From contig CM042089.1 of assembly GCA_023512835.1 (NCBI GenBank), forward strand, positions 56,888,407 through 56,952,406: 64,000 nucleotides of DNA. The letters run 5' to 3'. The DNA comes from Taxillus chinensis (Eukaryota > Streptophyta > Magnoliopsida > Santalales > Loranthaceae). The notes under the pieces were generated by a model, which was not told the origin of the DNA, made no database searches, and saw only the letters and a list, made by a program, of their open reading frames with translations. Below are positions 54,559-64,000 of this stretch, piece by piece (position 1 is the first letter of the stretch; the number at the start of each line of letters is the position of its first letter). The translations under genes were made by a program, and so were the position numbers.

Positions 54559-55624
54559 CATATGGTTTACAAACTACGGAAAGCCTTGTATTGATTAAAG
54601 CAAGCTCCAAGGGCCTGGTACGACATACTGCTAGAATTCTTGCTCGAACACAACTTCAGAAAAGGGAAGATTGACACCACATTATTCCGAAAGAAAAGGG
54701 TCATTCCCTGATCGTGCAAATATATGTGGATGACATCATTTTCGAATCATTAAATCTGAAGCTATGTGAAGAATTTGCAAAGTTGATGACTGGTAAGTTC
54801 GAAATGAGCATGATGGGCGAACTATCGTACTTCCTCTAAATATAAGTCAAACAAATGAAGGAAGGAATTTTCATTAACCAAGCTAAGTACACAAGGGACT
54901 TACTCACGAGGTTTGGTATGAAAGATTCATCTCCCATGAAAACTCCTATGCCAGTTAGTGCTAAGTTAGATCTTGATCCTAGCGGAAAATTAGTAAATGT
55001 GACTAAATATAGAGGTATGATAGGATCATTGTTGTACCTTACAGCAAGTCGTCCAGATATCATGTTCGCAACCTGCATATGTGCAAGATATTGTGGTACC
55101 TCAAAGGGACAGTGAATTTGGGACTCTAGTATCCAAATGAGTCCAATTCTTTTTTATCTGAATATTCAGATGCCGATTTTACTGTGTATCGTATAGACAG
55201 GAAGAGCACCAGTGGTACGTGCCAGTTTCTTGGAAACAAACTTATCTCCTGGTTCAGTAAGAAGCAGAATTCCGTATCAATCTCTACTACTGAGGCAGAA
55301 TATATAGTTTCCGGGAGTTGCTGCGTGCGACTCTTATGGATGCAAAGTTAACTTACTGACTACGGTTTCAACATGACGTCTCTTCCACTATATTGTGACA
55401 ATACCAGTGCGATTGCAATCAGCAACAATCCTGTCATGCACCCGAAGACAAAACATATTGAAGTCAGGTATCACTTCGTCCGAGACCATGTTCTCAAAAA
55501 GCACATATCTCTCGAACATGTTGCTACGGATGATCAACTTGTAGACATACTCACAAAGTCCCTACCCAATGCAAGATTTTCTGAACTGCTCCTCAAGTTA
55601 GGTATGCTTGACCTTTCTACATAG
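54559..55624 (+). pseudogene. Sirevirus D pol: partial RT and RNase H, broken
   Basis: Starts within RT at the segment corresponding to [20 protein letters not shown], with Gly changed to a stop. A deletion near 54690 shifts the frame; YVDD is still readable at 54723-54734. The frame reopens at 54855-55115, then about 50 bp are missing (the [10 protein letters not shown] segment) near 55093. RNase H motifs DADF, KSTSGTCQF, TEAEYI, YCDNTSAI and TKHIEVRYHF are readable to a stop at 55624. Many lesions; certainly inactive. Confidence 0.9.
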
Positions 55625-56064
55625 TCTCTAACTTTAATTATCCAGCAGATATTTTTTAGAACATGCATCGTGCTTCATGAATAGTAAAAGACACTTATTG
55701 TACTTCATGCTGATCATATTTACTTTTAAAGTCATGCATCATGTTTCTAATGATTTTCTCGTAATTCATATGAGAGGATGCTTACTAATTTGGACTGAAA
55801 TAGGTAAAGCTAATATAATTAATGATATATGAATCAAATCCTCTTTCGATGTCATGATTCCATTTCCATTTCTCACCACATGTCTTATGATTTCTATGAT
55901 TGAATAAAATTTATATCATGCATTGTTGAAGATGTGAAATGGGTTGGCTTGGAATGCATGGTGGATAAAATCACAGTTGCAGTCTGTTCAGCACCATGAG
56001 TGGAGTTTTATCTCCGATAGACAGCACTTTCTTATGATCTAAACTCATTTTATAGGAAAAGTTT

Positions 56065-56215
56065 ATCGAGAGGATCGCATGATCTAAGGGGGAGAAAATG
56101 CTTCATTTATTAATTGAGTAATTCCCCCCTAATATGTCTCGTCACCTCTTTCTTGGTTGTTTATCTGAGGGGGAGTTCCTATCGAGAGGATCGCATGATC
56201 AAAGGGGGAGAAAAT
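56065..56215 (+). repeat. Multiple PPT-like motifs in Sirevirus D
   Basis: GAGAGGATCGCATGATC is followed by AAGGGGGAGAAAATGCTT twice, with GAGGGGGAGTTCC between. The best preserved example of the repeated block. Confidence 0.7.
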
Positions 56216-56964
56216 GCTTTATTTATTACCTAAGTAATACCCCCTTGATATATCTCGGACACTCTACCCTACAAACTCTCACTCTTGGGTCTAATTGGAC
56301 TTGTATTGTTGAATCAGAATTGTGGAATGCTTGGAATGGTTTCTTCTTCAACCTTATATATTAGGCATGACTATTAATTGATTAATCATACATCATGTGC
56401 CTTCTTATTCACCCTCACTGATGAATCTTAAGTTAGATAAAATTCATATAGTTTTAATTCATCTTTGCTATCTATCTCAGTATGAAAGATTCACTATGTT
56501 GACCAATTGAACTTATATGTTTATTATCTATCATATGCATTAATTTTAGTAAATTGATCATTAACTCATATGTATGTGTCTATCACTATCATTTCTTATG
56601 CATAAGTTCTGTTTTTATTTAGTTCAGATTATACTGAGTTTACTCATATTATTTATCTCATATCCGTACTAATCCCAACCTGTTGAGTCTTCTATTCCCT
56701 TTAGTATACTTTTATGAAGCTACAGGTTCAGATTCTTTTTGGACTTTAACGATATATCTTGTCTAATGTCTCGAATCTGAGGTGTTGTGATACCTCCTAT
56801 TTTATTGACTTCAAGACAGCAAAAGAATCTTCTTCTCTCTTCATTAGCACCTATTACTACGGAACAAGTCTATCATTCATCTGGATCATTCTTTCTACAA
56901 ATTCTCTTTACTTCAGATGACAATCGGTTCCCTTCCTCCTGACTCTTAGAATTCTCAAATCACA

Positions 56965-56969
56965 GTAAT
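56965..56969. repeat. Target-site duplication of solo LTR S2, left copy
   Basis: GTAAT, repeated at 58468-58472. Confidence 0.8.
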
Positions 56970-58467
56970 TAACTTAAAAATATTATGTTGAAAGGTTTTA
57001 CAGCAAGTGCACTGGCCAAGTAATAAATTGAAGTATTTAAACTTCGGTTGTCGAACTCACAGGGCGGTAGCTAATGCTGTCTAGCAGCAAGCACTAAGCT
57101 AACAAATTGTAATTTATGCCTGAACAAATGAGTTTTTATTTTGAATTAAGTTTTAAGGACAGAACATGCAATTGATTCTGTTGAAACTTTAGCACAGTTT
57201 GGAGATAAATAGCAAGTTAAAAGGTTCTAAGGTCACAACTTCACCACCCAATGTCCTATAATATTTTGGTTATGGTACTTGTTCTTAAACAATTTAATTA
57301 ATTCCATTTTCACATTGGTCATTACCCACCAATCTTACACTTGGTCCATGTTAAGAGAGGTTTAGGCCTTTTATTCCATTTGGTCCATGAGAATAAAAGA
57401 TAACAAAGGAAAACAACCAACTAACAATTACAGATTTGGTCCATCTTGCAATCATCAAACCTAGTTCACCAAAATCCACTATAGACAAGTGCTGAGATAA
57501 TCCAATCATGCATCAATCAGAGTTTACATTCAAATATGATGAACTAAATATGAAATAGGATTTTCTCATAATCAATAAGCACAATCCATAAACCCAGAAG
57601 TATTACAAGTCATTGGGGGCTACATTGCTCCGCTAAAAAGAGAGTTTTACCCTATAATCATCCTTACAATCATAATAAACTTAGAATAAAACATAAGGAC
57701 AGTACTAATAAAGAGATAGAGATGATTAACAACTCCAATACTCCTCCTTCTCTGCCAGAAACCCTTGCCGTCAAGCTCCAAATGCTTTTGTCTTCCACCC
57801 AAAAAAAAACGTGTTGCAAGGTCTGTCTCAAAGATATCCTCCTCTTTTTCAGAGATAGGTTTTGCTCCTTTTATAGGGCTACAGGTCATGCATAAGGTGT
57901 TCCCTAAGTGCCAACTATTGTCGCTTACCAAAACGGCATAGTTTTGGTAAGTGGCATCCATTCTTCCTTCCAATTTTAATAGAACTCAAACCAAGCATAA
58001 TTTTGACTAGGTTCTTTAGAGAAAAATCATCATCATAACAAAACAAAGCTCCCTGAGCAAAAACATGGGTGCACGTGACAAAGGTCATTGTCATGTGCAA
58101 CCTCCAAATGGTCTAAAATTTCTCCACAAGCTTTATAACCTCATTTGGAAGGCTCTCATATTGAAAAACTCTGCACGTTACAAAGGTATTGTCACGTGCA
58201 TTGTCACATGCAGCCTCCAAAGGCTTCTTTTGAGTTCATCTTCTGCCCAAAACTTCCTCTTGAGTAGATAGGGTGATCTAGCTGATGTGTATGAGAAAAC
58301 ATCTCCCAAAAACCTGTCAAAATAGCTTAAAAACACAAATATAGCACTGATAGTATCTTCCTAGGGGTTAGAGCAAATGTATGCAAATTAGTATGCAAAT
58401 AAGCCTTAATCACACTCTAAAACATCCTAAAAATGGCCTAGAATAACGGCATAAATGCATGCTATCA
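56970..58467 (-). mobile_element. Solo LTR S2, second copy of the S family
   Basis: 1498 bp, similar to S1 throughout (GCAAGTGCACTGG, GGTTGTCGAAC, ATTGGGGGCTACATTGCTCC). On the plus strand it ends GCTATCA. Its first bases are TA where S1 has TG, a likely later mutation. GTAAT flanks both ends. It keeps a promoter-like module: boxes at 58071-58200, a degraded palindrome at 57927-57948, and TATAAAA on the minus strand near 57871-57883. Confidence 0.83.
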
Positions 58468-58472
58468 GTAAT

Positions 58473-58849
58473 CCATGTATTATGTTACATCACGTATTTT
58501 GAGGAGGAATAATAATGATTCATTAAATACATGTCTCGAGCCGGGCAATTAGCCGTTATAAATTTCTGAAAGTAAGCATACATCTGTCATAAATGCTTAG
58601 TTCTTATGGGCTCCACATCATCTTATTATCCGGAGACGTTCGACTATCAAGTCTAATTACGTATGTTGTCAGGCAGCTCACTATTCAACTCGCTTAAACC
58701 CTAGACCCGCTGGCATCCATGGCCCAGTCATATATATACCCAACGCATTCAAGCACAGAGTGACATTGAATTTTCAAATCCCCAAATCCTTTGTCACTCT
58801 CTTCTTCTCTCAACCCTAGCTTTCTTTACCTTCTCGCCCTTCGACTTTA
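58473..58849 (+). other. Sirevirus D spacer, second part, and ORF3 leader
   Basis: Colinear with A 7880-8250 (CACGTATTTTGAGGAGG, GACCCGCTGGCAT). No ORF. Confidence 0.75.
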
Positions 58850-61512
58850 ATGACACCCAAAGCTACACTATCTGGCATAAATCCAGGCCACCTGGTTGAT
58901 TGGAATGCGATTTCCAATCTTTCGGCATGGTTTCTAGAGCTTCGCCCACTCCTTGACACCAACCACCTTCTCAATCTGGTCTCTAATCCGGTAGATTTAT
59001 TTCTCGATGACATCCTTGAATGCTACTGGAACATTCGCTGCACTCTCGACTCCATCAAATCCATTGTTCGAGGTGAGTCCATCGTCATCACCCCTAACGT
59101 ACTTCGTGCCGCTCTTCACCTACCTCCTAGTACTCACCTGCAGCTAGATCCCGAGACAATGGCAGCTAAGATGGGTTGCACACACAAAGGGAAGGAATAC
59201 AAGCTAAAATCCTTCCAAGGCCGCTATTGCTGTATGGCCACTATCCTGAGCCGGTGCTTACTAGCTTGGATATCTGCCCTCTACTCTGTCCTATACAACC
59301 TGCTTCTAGCTATGTACATAGTCTTTGAGCACTTGCCAATGGATTAGGGGCATTCCTATTTTGGTTGATGGGCAACAACCCAAAGAACTTATCCTTTGGG
59401 CGAATACTCACCATTGTCTTCCGGTATCTTCATCCGTCCCATTTCAATGGACATCTTGTTGTCACCTTCCCTCAGGCGTACTATCTTCGATATCTATCGC
59501 CTGATGGGACTCTGACTATTTTCCAGCCTCCTGCTTCCAGCCGCACCATCGCCACCCCAGAACAACAGGGTAGTTCTGCCCATGAGGTTAGTTCTGCCCA
59601 CCGGTTCTCCCAGATCCGGTCTGTTGCCACTTCTTCCATCACCCGAGGCTCGCAACACAGCGTTTGTGCTTATGTGTCTGAAGTTATGGGGCCATCTCAG
59701 CCTATCTCTACTCCGGCTAAACCCTCAGCACCATCTACTGCTGATGTCCCTGCTCCTGTTGAACCTGTTGCTGCTTCTCCTGCCTCTCCTCCGACCGTTA
59801 CTTCGGACCTGCCCCTCCAGCCTCAAGACTACCTGAATCGTCTCTCTACCGACATTCTTACGGACTTATGGTTCCGTTTCAGTCTTGCCTGCACTGCCAC
59901 CATACCTAACAATGATCTCCGGGTGTATTATGCTCAACATACACAAACCACGGATGCTATGATCATTTGGAACTTGGAACACAGCTTTCTCTCGCCAACT
60001 TCCCTCCAAGCTGCCCCTCCTGTTGTTGCTTCCTCCGGATCGGCCCACGACGCATAGGTTTCTTTCCCTACCGAGGTCGGGCCTTCTTCTTAGGCAAATG
60101 TCCCAGTTATTGACCTCTCTAGGTCATAGCTGGTTTGCCGCCCCGGATGCTCTTGAAGCTCTGGATGCTGCTGCTGTCGATCGTCCGGCCTCTTCTCTTG
60201 CTAACTCCTCTGCCCAGCGCACTCTTGCACCACTTCATACAGGGGAGTCTTCCAAAGCTCCGGAGTTTGCTCTTGGGCGAGCCTCTTATGGAACAGTCCA
60301 CTCCGATGTTATGCTTTCTGCTCAGTTGGACCGCCATGCTCAGGCTTAGAGCGCCCAAATTGCTGCCATCGCCATTAAGGTCGATGCCCTTGGTGCTCAA
60401 CTCCTTTCTGCTCTCACTGACTCTTCCACCTCCATGGAGCAAAAGATGGACCTGGTGGCCTCCTTGGTTCATTCCCTGTGTTCTACCTTTGCAGATCTAG
60501 TGCATACCATGGCTCGCGTCCCTAGCGCCCCACGCCGATCTGCGAAAAAGTGGGAGAATTTGCCATCTGACGTTGCTCCATCTGCTCCTATTACTACTAT
60601 TTCTAGAACGTGGCCTGATACTACTCTACCTCCGGGCCTCCCTATCCCCAAATGCAGCCGCTACCCTCCTTCCAAAGCCAGCTCCTCTAGTGCTACTCCA
60701 TCTTCTTCTGTTCTTGCTAAAGACATCACCTTCATCCCATCATACGCAGAACTTGATCCAGCTGATGAAGATGGAAATATTCTTAGAGCAATGAAAGAGT
60801 ATGCCTGCTCCACTGCCGAGCGAAGATGTCTAACTATGTTTCCTTTCTCACCTGAAGATATAAGCAATATACTTTCTGAGGAGGGGCTATACACGATTGA
60901 AGACATTGACAACTTCACTCTGGCTATGAAGATGGAATCGAGGTTGTTTCCTTCTATGTACAAGGATGGAAACCTTGTCGATATCTTGCCATGTTGATCT
61001 AAGGATTATATTCCAACTATTTCCCACATCCAGACCTTCATTGGTAGAACTGCTGAGAACAGCATACCATGGAGCACTCTTAACTCTGTTCTCATTCCAT
61101 ACCGGGTCAACTCTCTGCACTTCATGCTTGTTATGTTCATGATCAGCTCAAGGAAGGTTCTTCTTATTGATTCTCACCAAGTCGTTGAACGACAGGTGAA
61201 GAAGACTCAGCTGGAACCCTTGCTCCTAAATCTATCTGTTGTAGTAAGAGAGAGCAAGCTTGTTGAGTCTATCAGACAACCTCCCTTGGTCCCTAATGCA
61301 AACTAATTTTGGTGATCCATGGCAAAGATACAGTGCCTCAACAACTCGATGGAGAGAGCTGTGGTGCCTTCATCTGCTACTTCATGCAAGCTCTTTTCCG
61401 GTTTGATAAATCCTAGAATAATGTACTTAACTACTCTAAGGGACAGATGATGCAGTTACGAGAGCTAACAGCAACAATGATTTTCAAGTATAGTAAGTCT
61501 TATGTTCCATAA
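58850..61512 (+). pseudogene. Sirevirus D ORF3: transposon-associated domain plus C48/Ulp1-like domain, broken
   Basis: The start MTPKATLSGINPGHLVDW at 58850 matches A and B. The N-terminal domain is readable (IVRGES, ITPNVL, GRYCCM) to a TAG at 59345-59347, where A has Trp. It resumes from 59365 with YYLRYLSPDG and the conserved STDILTDLWFRFSLA and AMIIWNL block, to a stop at 60055-60057. A helical block and linker follow (60434-60700), then the C48-like domain: a Trp-to-stop near 60996, LHFMLVMF, LIDSHQ, and PQQLDGESCGAFICYF near 61336-61383, which keeps Gln and Cys spacing. It ends SYVP at 61512. The motifs survive although this is the oldest copy. Confidence 0.83.
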
Positions 61513-61651
61513 ATGTCTATTCTATGTACTGAGGCTGAAATTGTGTTCTTGCTGCTGTGAATTAATGAATGCAACAATTATCTTTATCTATGTGTATTTA
61601 TCTTACTGCCTCTCTAACTAGATCATATTATATAGGGTTTTGGCATCTCCA

Positions 61652-61664
61652 TATTAGGGAAGAT
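61652..61664 (+). other. Polypurine tract of Sirevirus D, degraded
   Basis: ATTAGGGAAGAT before TGTTAGATC; the G-run is interrupted compared with A and B. Confidence 0.7.
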
Positions 61665-62948
61665 TGTTAGATCGAACCTAGAATTTGGATGTTGCTGATA
61701 AAATCCTATGTAATTTGGTTTGAGATCTTTCAATGTAAATTCTAACATGTTGCAAAAGACAAGTGTTAATCTGGATCTTCACTCGTAAGTACAAAGTTAA
61801 GGACATGATACATAATCCTGATCTGGACCAACATGAGTGTTGTCAATCAACTTGGTAAATAACCAAGTCACTACAAGATACGGAGTAAAGATTATTAGCA
61901 CAGACTAAACACTTAAAGATATAGACTAAGGAATCCGATTCTTACACTCAAACGGATTAAGAATCCTAGTCTACAACTCGAGTGGAGTAAGAGAGAAATA
62001 TGCGAAATAAAGAGCTAAGTCTTCCACTAACACGGACTAAGGACAAGAAGATACGGAGTAAAGAATCCGAGTCTTATACTCAAGCGAAGTAAGAAATGAC
62101 TTGTGCGGAATAAGGACCGAGTCTTTATTCGCACGAAATAAGGAAAAGAGAAGTAGAGTAAGGAATCCGAACTTTTACTCAAGTGGAGTAAGGAAGCACT
62201 GACACGGAGTAAGCCATCCGAATCTTTCGTTCACACAGAGTAAGGAAGCGCTGACATGGAATAAAGATTCAAGTATCAAATTAACACGTAGTAAGCAACC
62301 ACTGACACGGAGTAAGGATCCAAGCTTCATTAACATGGAGTAAGGAACCTTACAACAGATTAAGACGACATTGCTCCAATTAATCAGCTCCGCATTCAAA
62401 GTCATTATCTCGCTATGTCCTAATATAAGAAAGGACCCATTGAATATCTAAATCATCTTACACGTGGATCACACAGAGGTATGGACAAAGCCTTAAATGA
62501 AATTGGGATCACGTGAACAAATTAATAGGTTTATAGTCCCAATATTTTGAGCTCCACATCCGCAGCAATTAAAGTAGAGATATTTTATGAGAAGATCTTT
62601 AATGCTACACAAAACAAAGTGTAGATCAATTAAACCTCAGGGCATCTGTGAAAGAGCTTAGAGGATTTGATTTTGGATAGTGTGTGTATCATTGTAAAAC
62701 AAAGTGTTACTGTAAACAGAAAAGAGATACTCTTTCAGTAGATCTAAAAGCTTGTACTCAGGTTTAATCTGCTATAATTTGATGTAATTATCTTGTGATA
62801 ATAATACAAATTACTTCCACTATCTAGTTGTCTTTCGCATTAATTTTATTTTTAACAAGATTAAGTGTTGTGCCAGAAAGAGTGAGAAGAGTTTTTCAAG
62901 AGCCTATTCCCCCCCCCCCCCCCCCCCTTAGGCTTCCCGAGACCAATA
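61665..62948 (+). repeat. 3' LTR of Sirevirus D
   Basis: 1284 bp, starting TGTTAGATCGAACC and ending GACCAATA, where A and B end GACCATCA. Contains the palindrome at 61850-61868, a decayed GGAGTAAGG array (61870-62345) and a C-tract of about 19 bases (62909-62928) where A has CACCCCCCT. Confidence 0.88.
61870..62345. repeat. Minisatellite in LTR of D
   Basis: About 18 degenerate copies of ACGGAGTAAGG. No exact 20-bp tandem units remain. Confidence 0.82.
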
Positions 62949-64000
62949 GGTATTGTTTCAAATTTTTTGGATTCTGATTTACATGTCATGATTGACAAAT
63001 TCAGCTATACAAATTCTAATATGGGTATGATTAGGATTATAATTCATCCACATCTTAATGGTTAGTGTAAGTAGGAGTTGGGTCCTATTTTTTTGTGTTA
63101 TTGTTCCCAAATTCGTTTGTATTGAAGGTGAGAAGGGTACAAAAGTATGCGGAAACTTTGGACATATCAAAGTTAAGAACTCAATGTCTAGTGGCATTGA
63201 AGTCAACACCAGCCCAGAATACTGAAATTGACAAAAGTCACCATCAATTTAGCTGCATCAACTTAGGGGTTTTGATGGTAATTTTGCCAATGCAAATGTG
63301 GAGGTTATTGTGATTACCCACAAAATGGGAGACCTTTGAATCGGCCCCCACGACAACAAAAAGGGGGGTAAATCTGTATACTTAAAACTAATCCCTTTAG
63401 TTTTATAACTTTTTAACAAAGAGCAAGTTACTTATGTGAGAGATTATCATAGATGTGTTTGTTGCTTTGGTGGTGTCTTAGTGTAAAATGTAATGGAATA
63501 AAATACAAAGACACAATATATGTGGTCTAATCAATATGATCTACTCCATGGTGGTGAGGATATACCTACACTGAGTCAAATCCACTATATCCTTTTAATA
63601 CAGCAGGGTTTTGCCATTGTTACATTAGGATAAACTCTTTTTTAAATGCAATTATAAAAACAATATTACTTCAGAACTCACTCACAGTGATGAACTATCT
63701 AGTGTAATTTGCTCCTGCATATACAACGATTTGCACCTCTTGACCTTCAACTACTCCTATACCAAAATTATTATTTGTTCATTGAATGTGGACGAATAAA
63801 GCTTGATAAACTCATTGTTAATCTCGCTTTTAGACTACTTCTCTCTATATGCAACACAATCTCTCTTTTTTGTGCCCTCATTATCTCTCTTAATACCTTT
63901 CGTATAATACTAATTATTCTAGCACACACACATAAAGTATGGTATATTCCTTTCTTTTATAGGATAGCCATTGCGCAAAACCACCGGCTAAGATTAGACA
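62949..64000. other. Unassigned AT-rich flank
   Basis: No retroelement motif, convincing ORF or RNA gene was recognised. A short frame at 63095-63313 has no family resemblance I can support. It may be host intergenic DNA or another old repeat. Confidence 0.5.

Larger units (their letters stand above)
55625..56969 (+). other. Sirevirus D spacer, first part
   Basis: Non-coding, colinear with A 3073-3372 and 6862-7870. Contains the PPT-like repeats at 56065-56215 and otherwise nothing recognised. Confidence 0.78.
54559..62948 (+). mobile_element. Sirevirus D: degraded, 5'-truncated copy
   Basis: Partial RT, RNase H, spacer with solo LTR S2, ORF3, PPT and 3' LTR. It is the most decayed of the three Sireviruses. 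The left part is missing: RT begins in the middle, right at the F LTR end. Order and sequence match A and B. Confidence 0.9.

Noticed and set aside
63095..63313. Possible short host or gag-like gene in the right flank
   Set aside because: Short, no recognisable domain, and no supporting codon pattern or neighbouring exons.

Overview
The window is plant nuclear heterochromatin made almost entirely of nested LTR retrotransposons, probably from a eudicot with a large, repeat-rich genome. This rests on plant-type Ty1/copia (Sirevirus), Ty3/gypsy Tekay/Del and Ty3/gypsy Tat/Ogre lineages, tRNA-iMet and Tat/Ogre-type primer sites, CACGTG/ACGT plant promoter motifs, and the absence of any recognisable single-copy host gene. 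The species cannot be named from the sequence.

Layout. The oldest layer is a broken Tekay/Del pol, seen as an RT/RNase H piece at 23121-23844 and an integrase piece at 49267-49817. Three things sit inside it. (1) A plus-strand Sirevirus composite, element A (left end outside the window to 23120): pol, spacer, ORF3, a full LTR, a primer site, gag, and a 213-bp LTR stub. (2) A Tat/Ogre-lineage element E (23845-49261, target duplication GTTGC) with 3.2-kb LTRs, an intact gag and no pol. (3) A minus-strand LTR piece starting at 49818. Element A carries a solo gypsy LTR, H (3378-6856, TTGAA), which itself contains a solo LTR, S1 (3481-4998, ATGAC). The LTR of A is split by a complete but coding-poor element C (11753-20205, CTTAC), whose LTRs are the same family as H. 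Element E is split by a complete minus-strand Sirevirus B (31542-44565, CCCCA). To the right are a 5'-truncated Tat-like element F (to 54558) and a third, degraded Sirevirus D (54559-62948), which carries a second S-family solo LTR (56970-58467, GTAAT). From 62949 to the end I recognise nothing.

Working state. Every pol and gag of the Sireviruses carries frameshifts or stops, so none of the three copies looks autonomous. The only clearly intact retroelement protein is the 510-residue Gag of E. No rRNA, tRNA, CRISPR or bacterial feature is present.

Most interesting point. All three Sireviruses carry the same large third ORF between RNase H and the 3' LTR. It has an N-terminal domain resembling plant transposon-associated proteins, a low-complexity middle with one conserved block, and a C-terminal C48/Ulp1-type cysteine-protease-like domain with recognisable His, Asp and Gln-x5-Cys positions. 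Its occurrence at the same place in three independent, differently aged copies argues that it is a fixed part of this lineage. A second point is that two different LTR families (C/H and S) share the same promoter layout: CACGTG boxes, then an ACGT-centred palindrome, then a TATA box.
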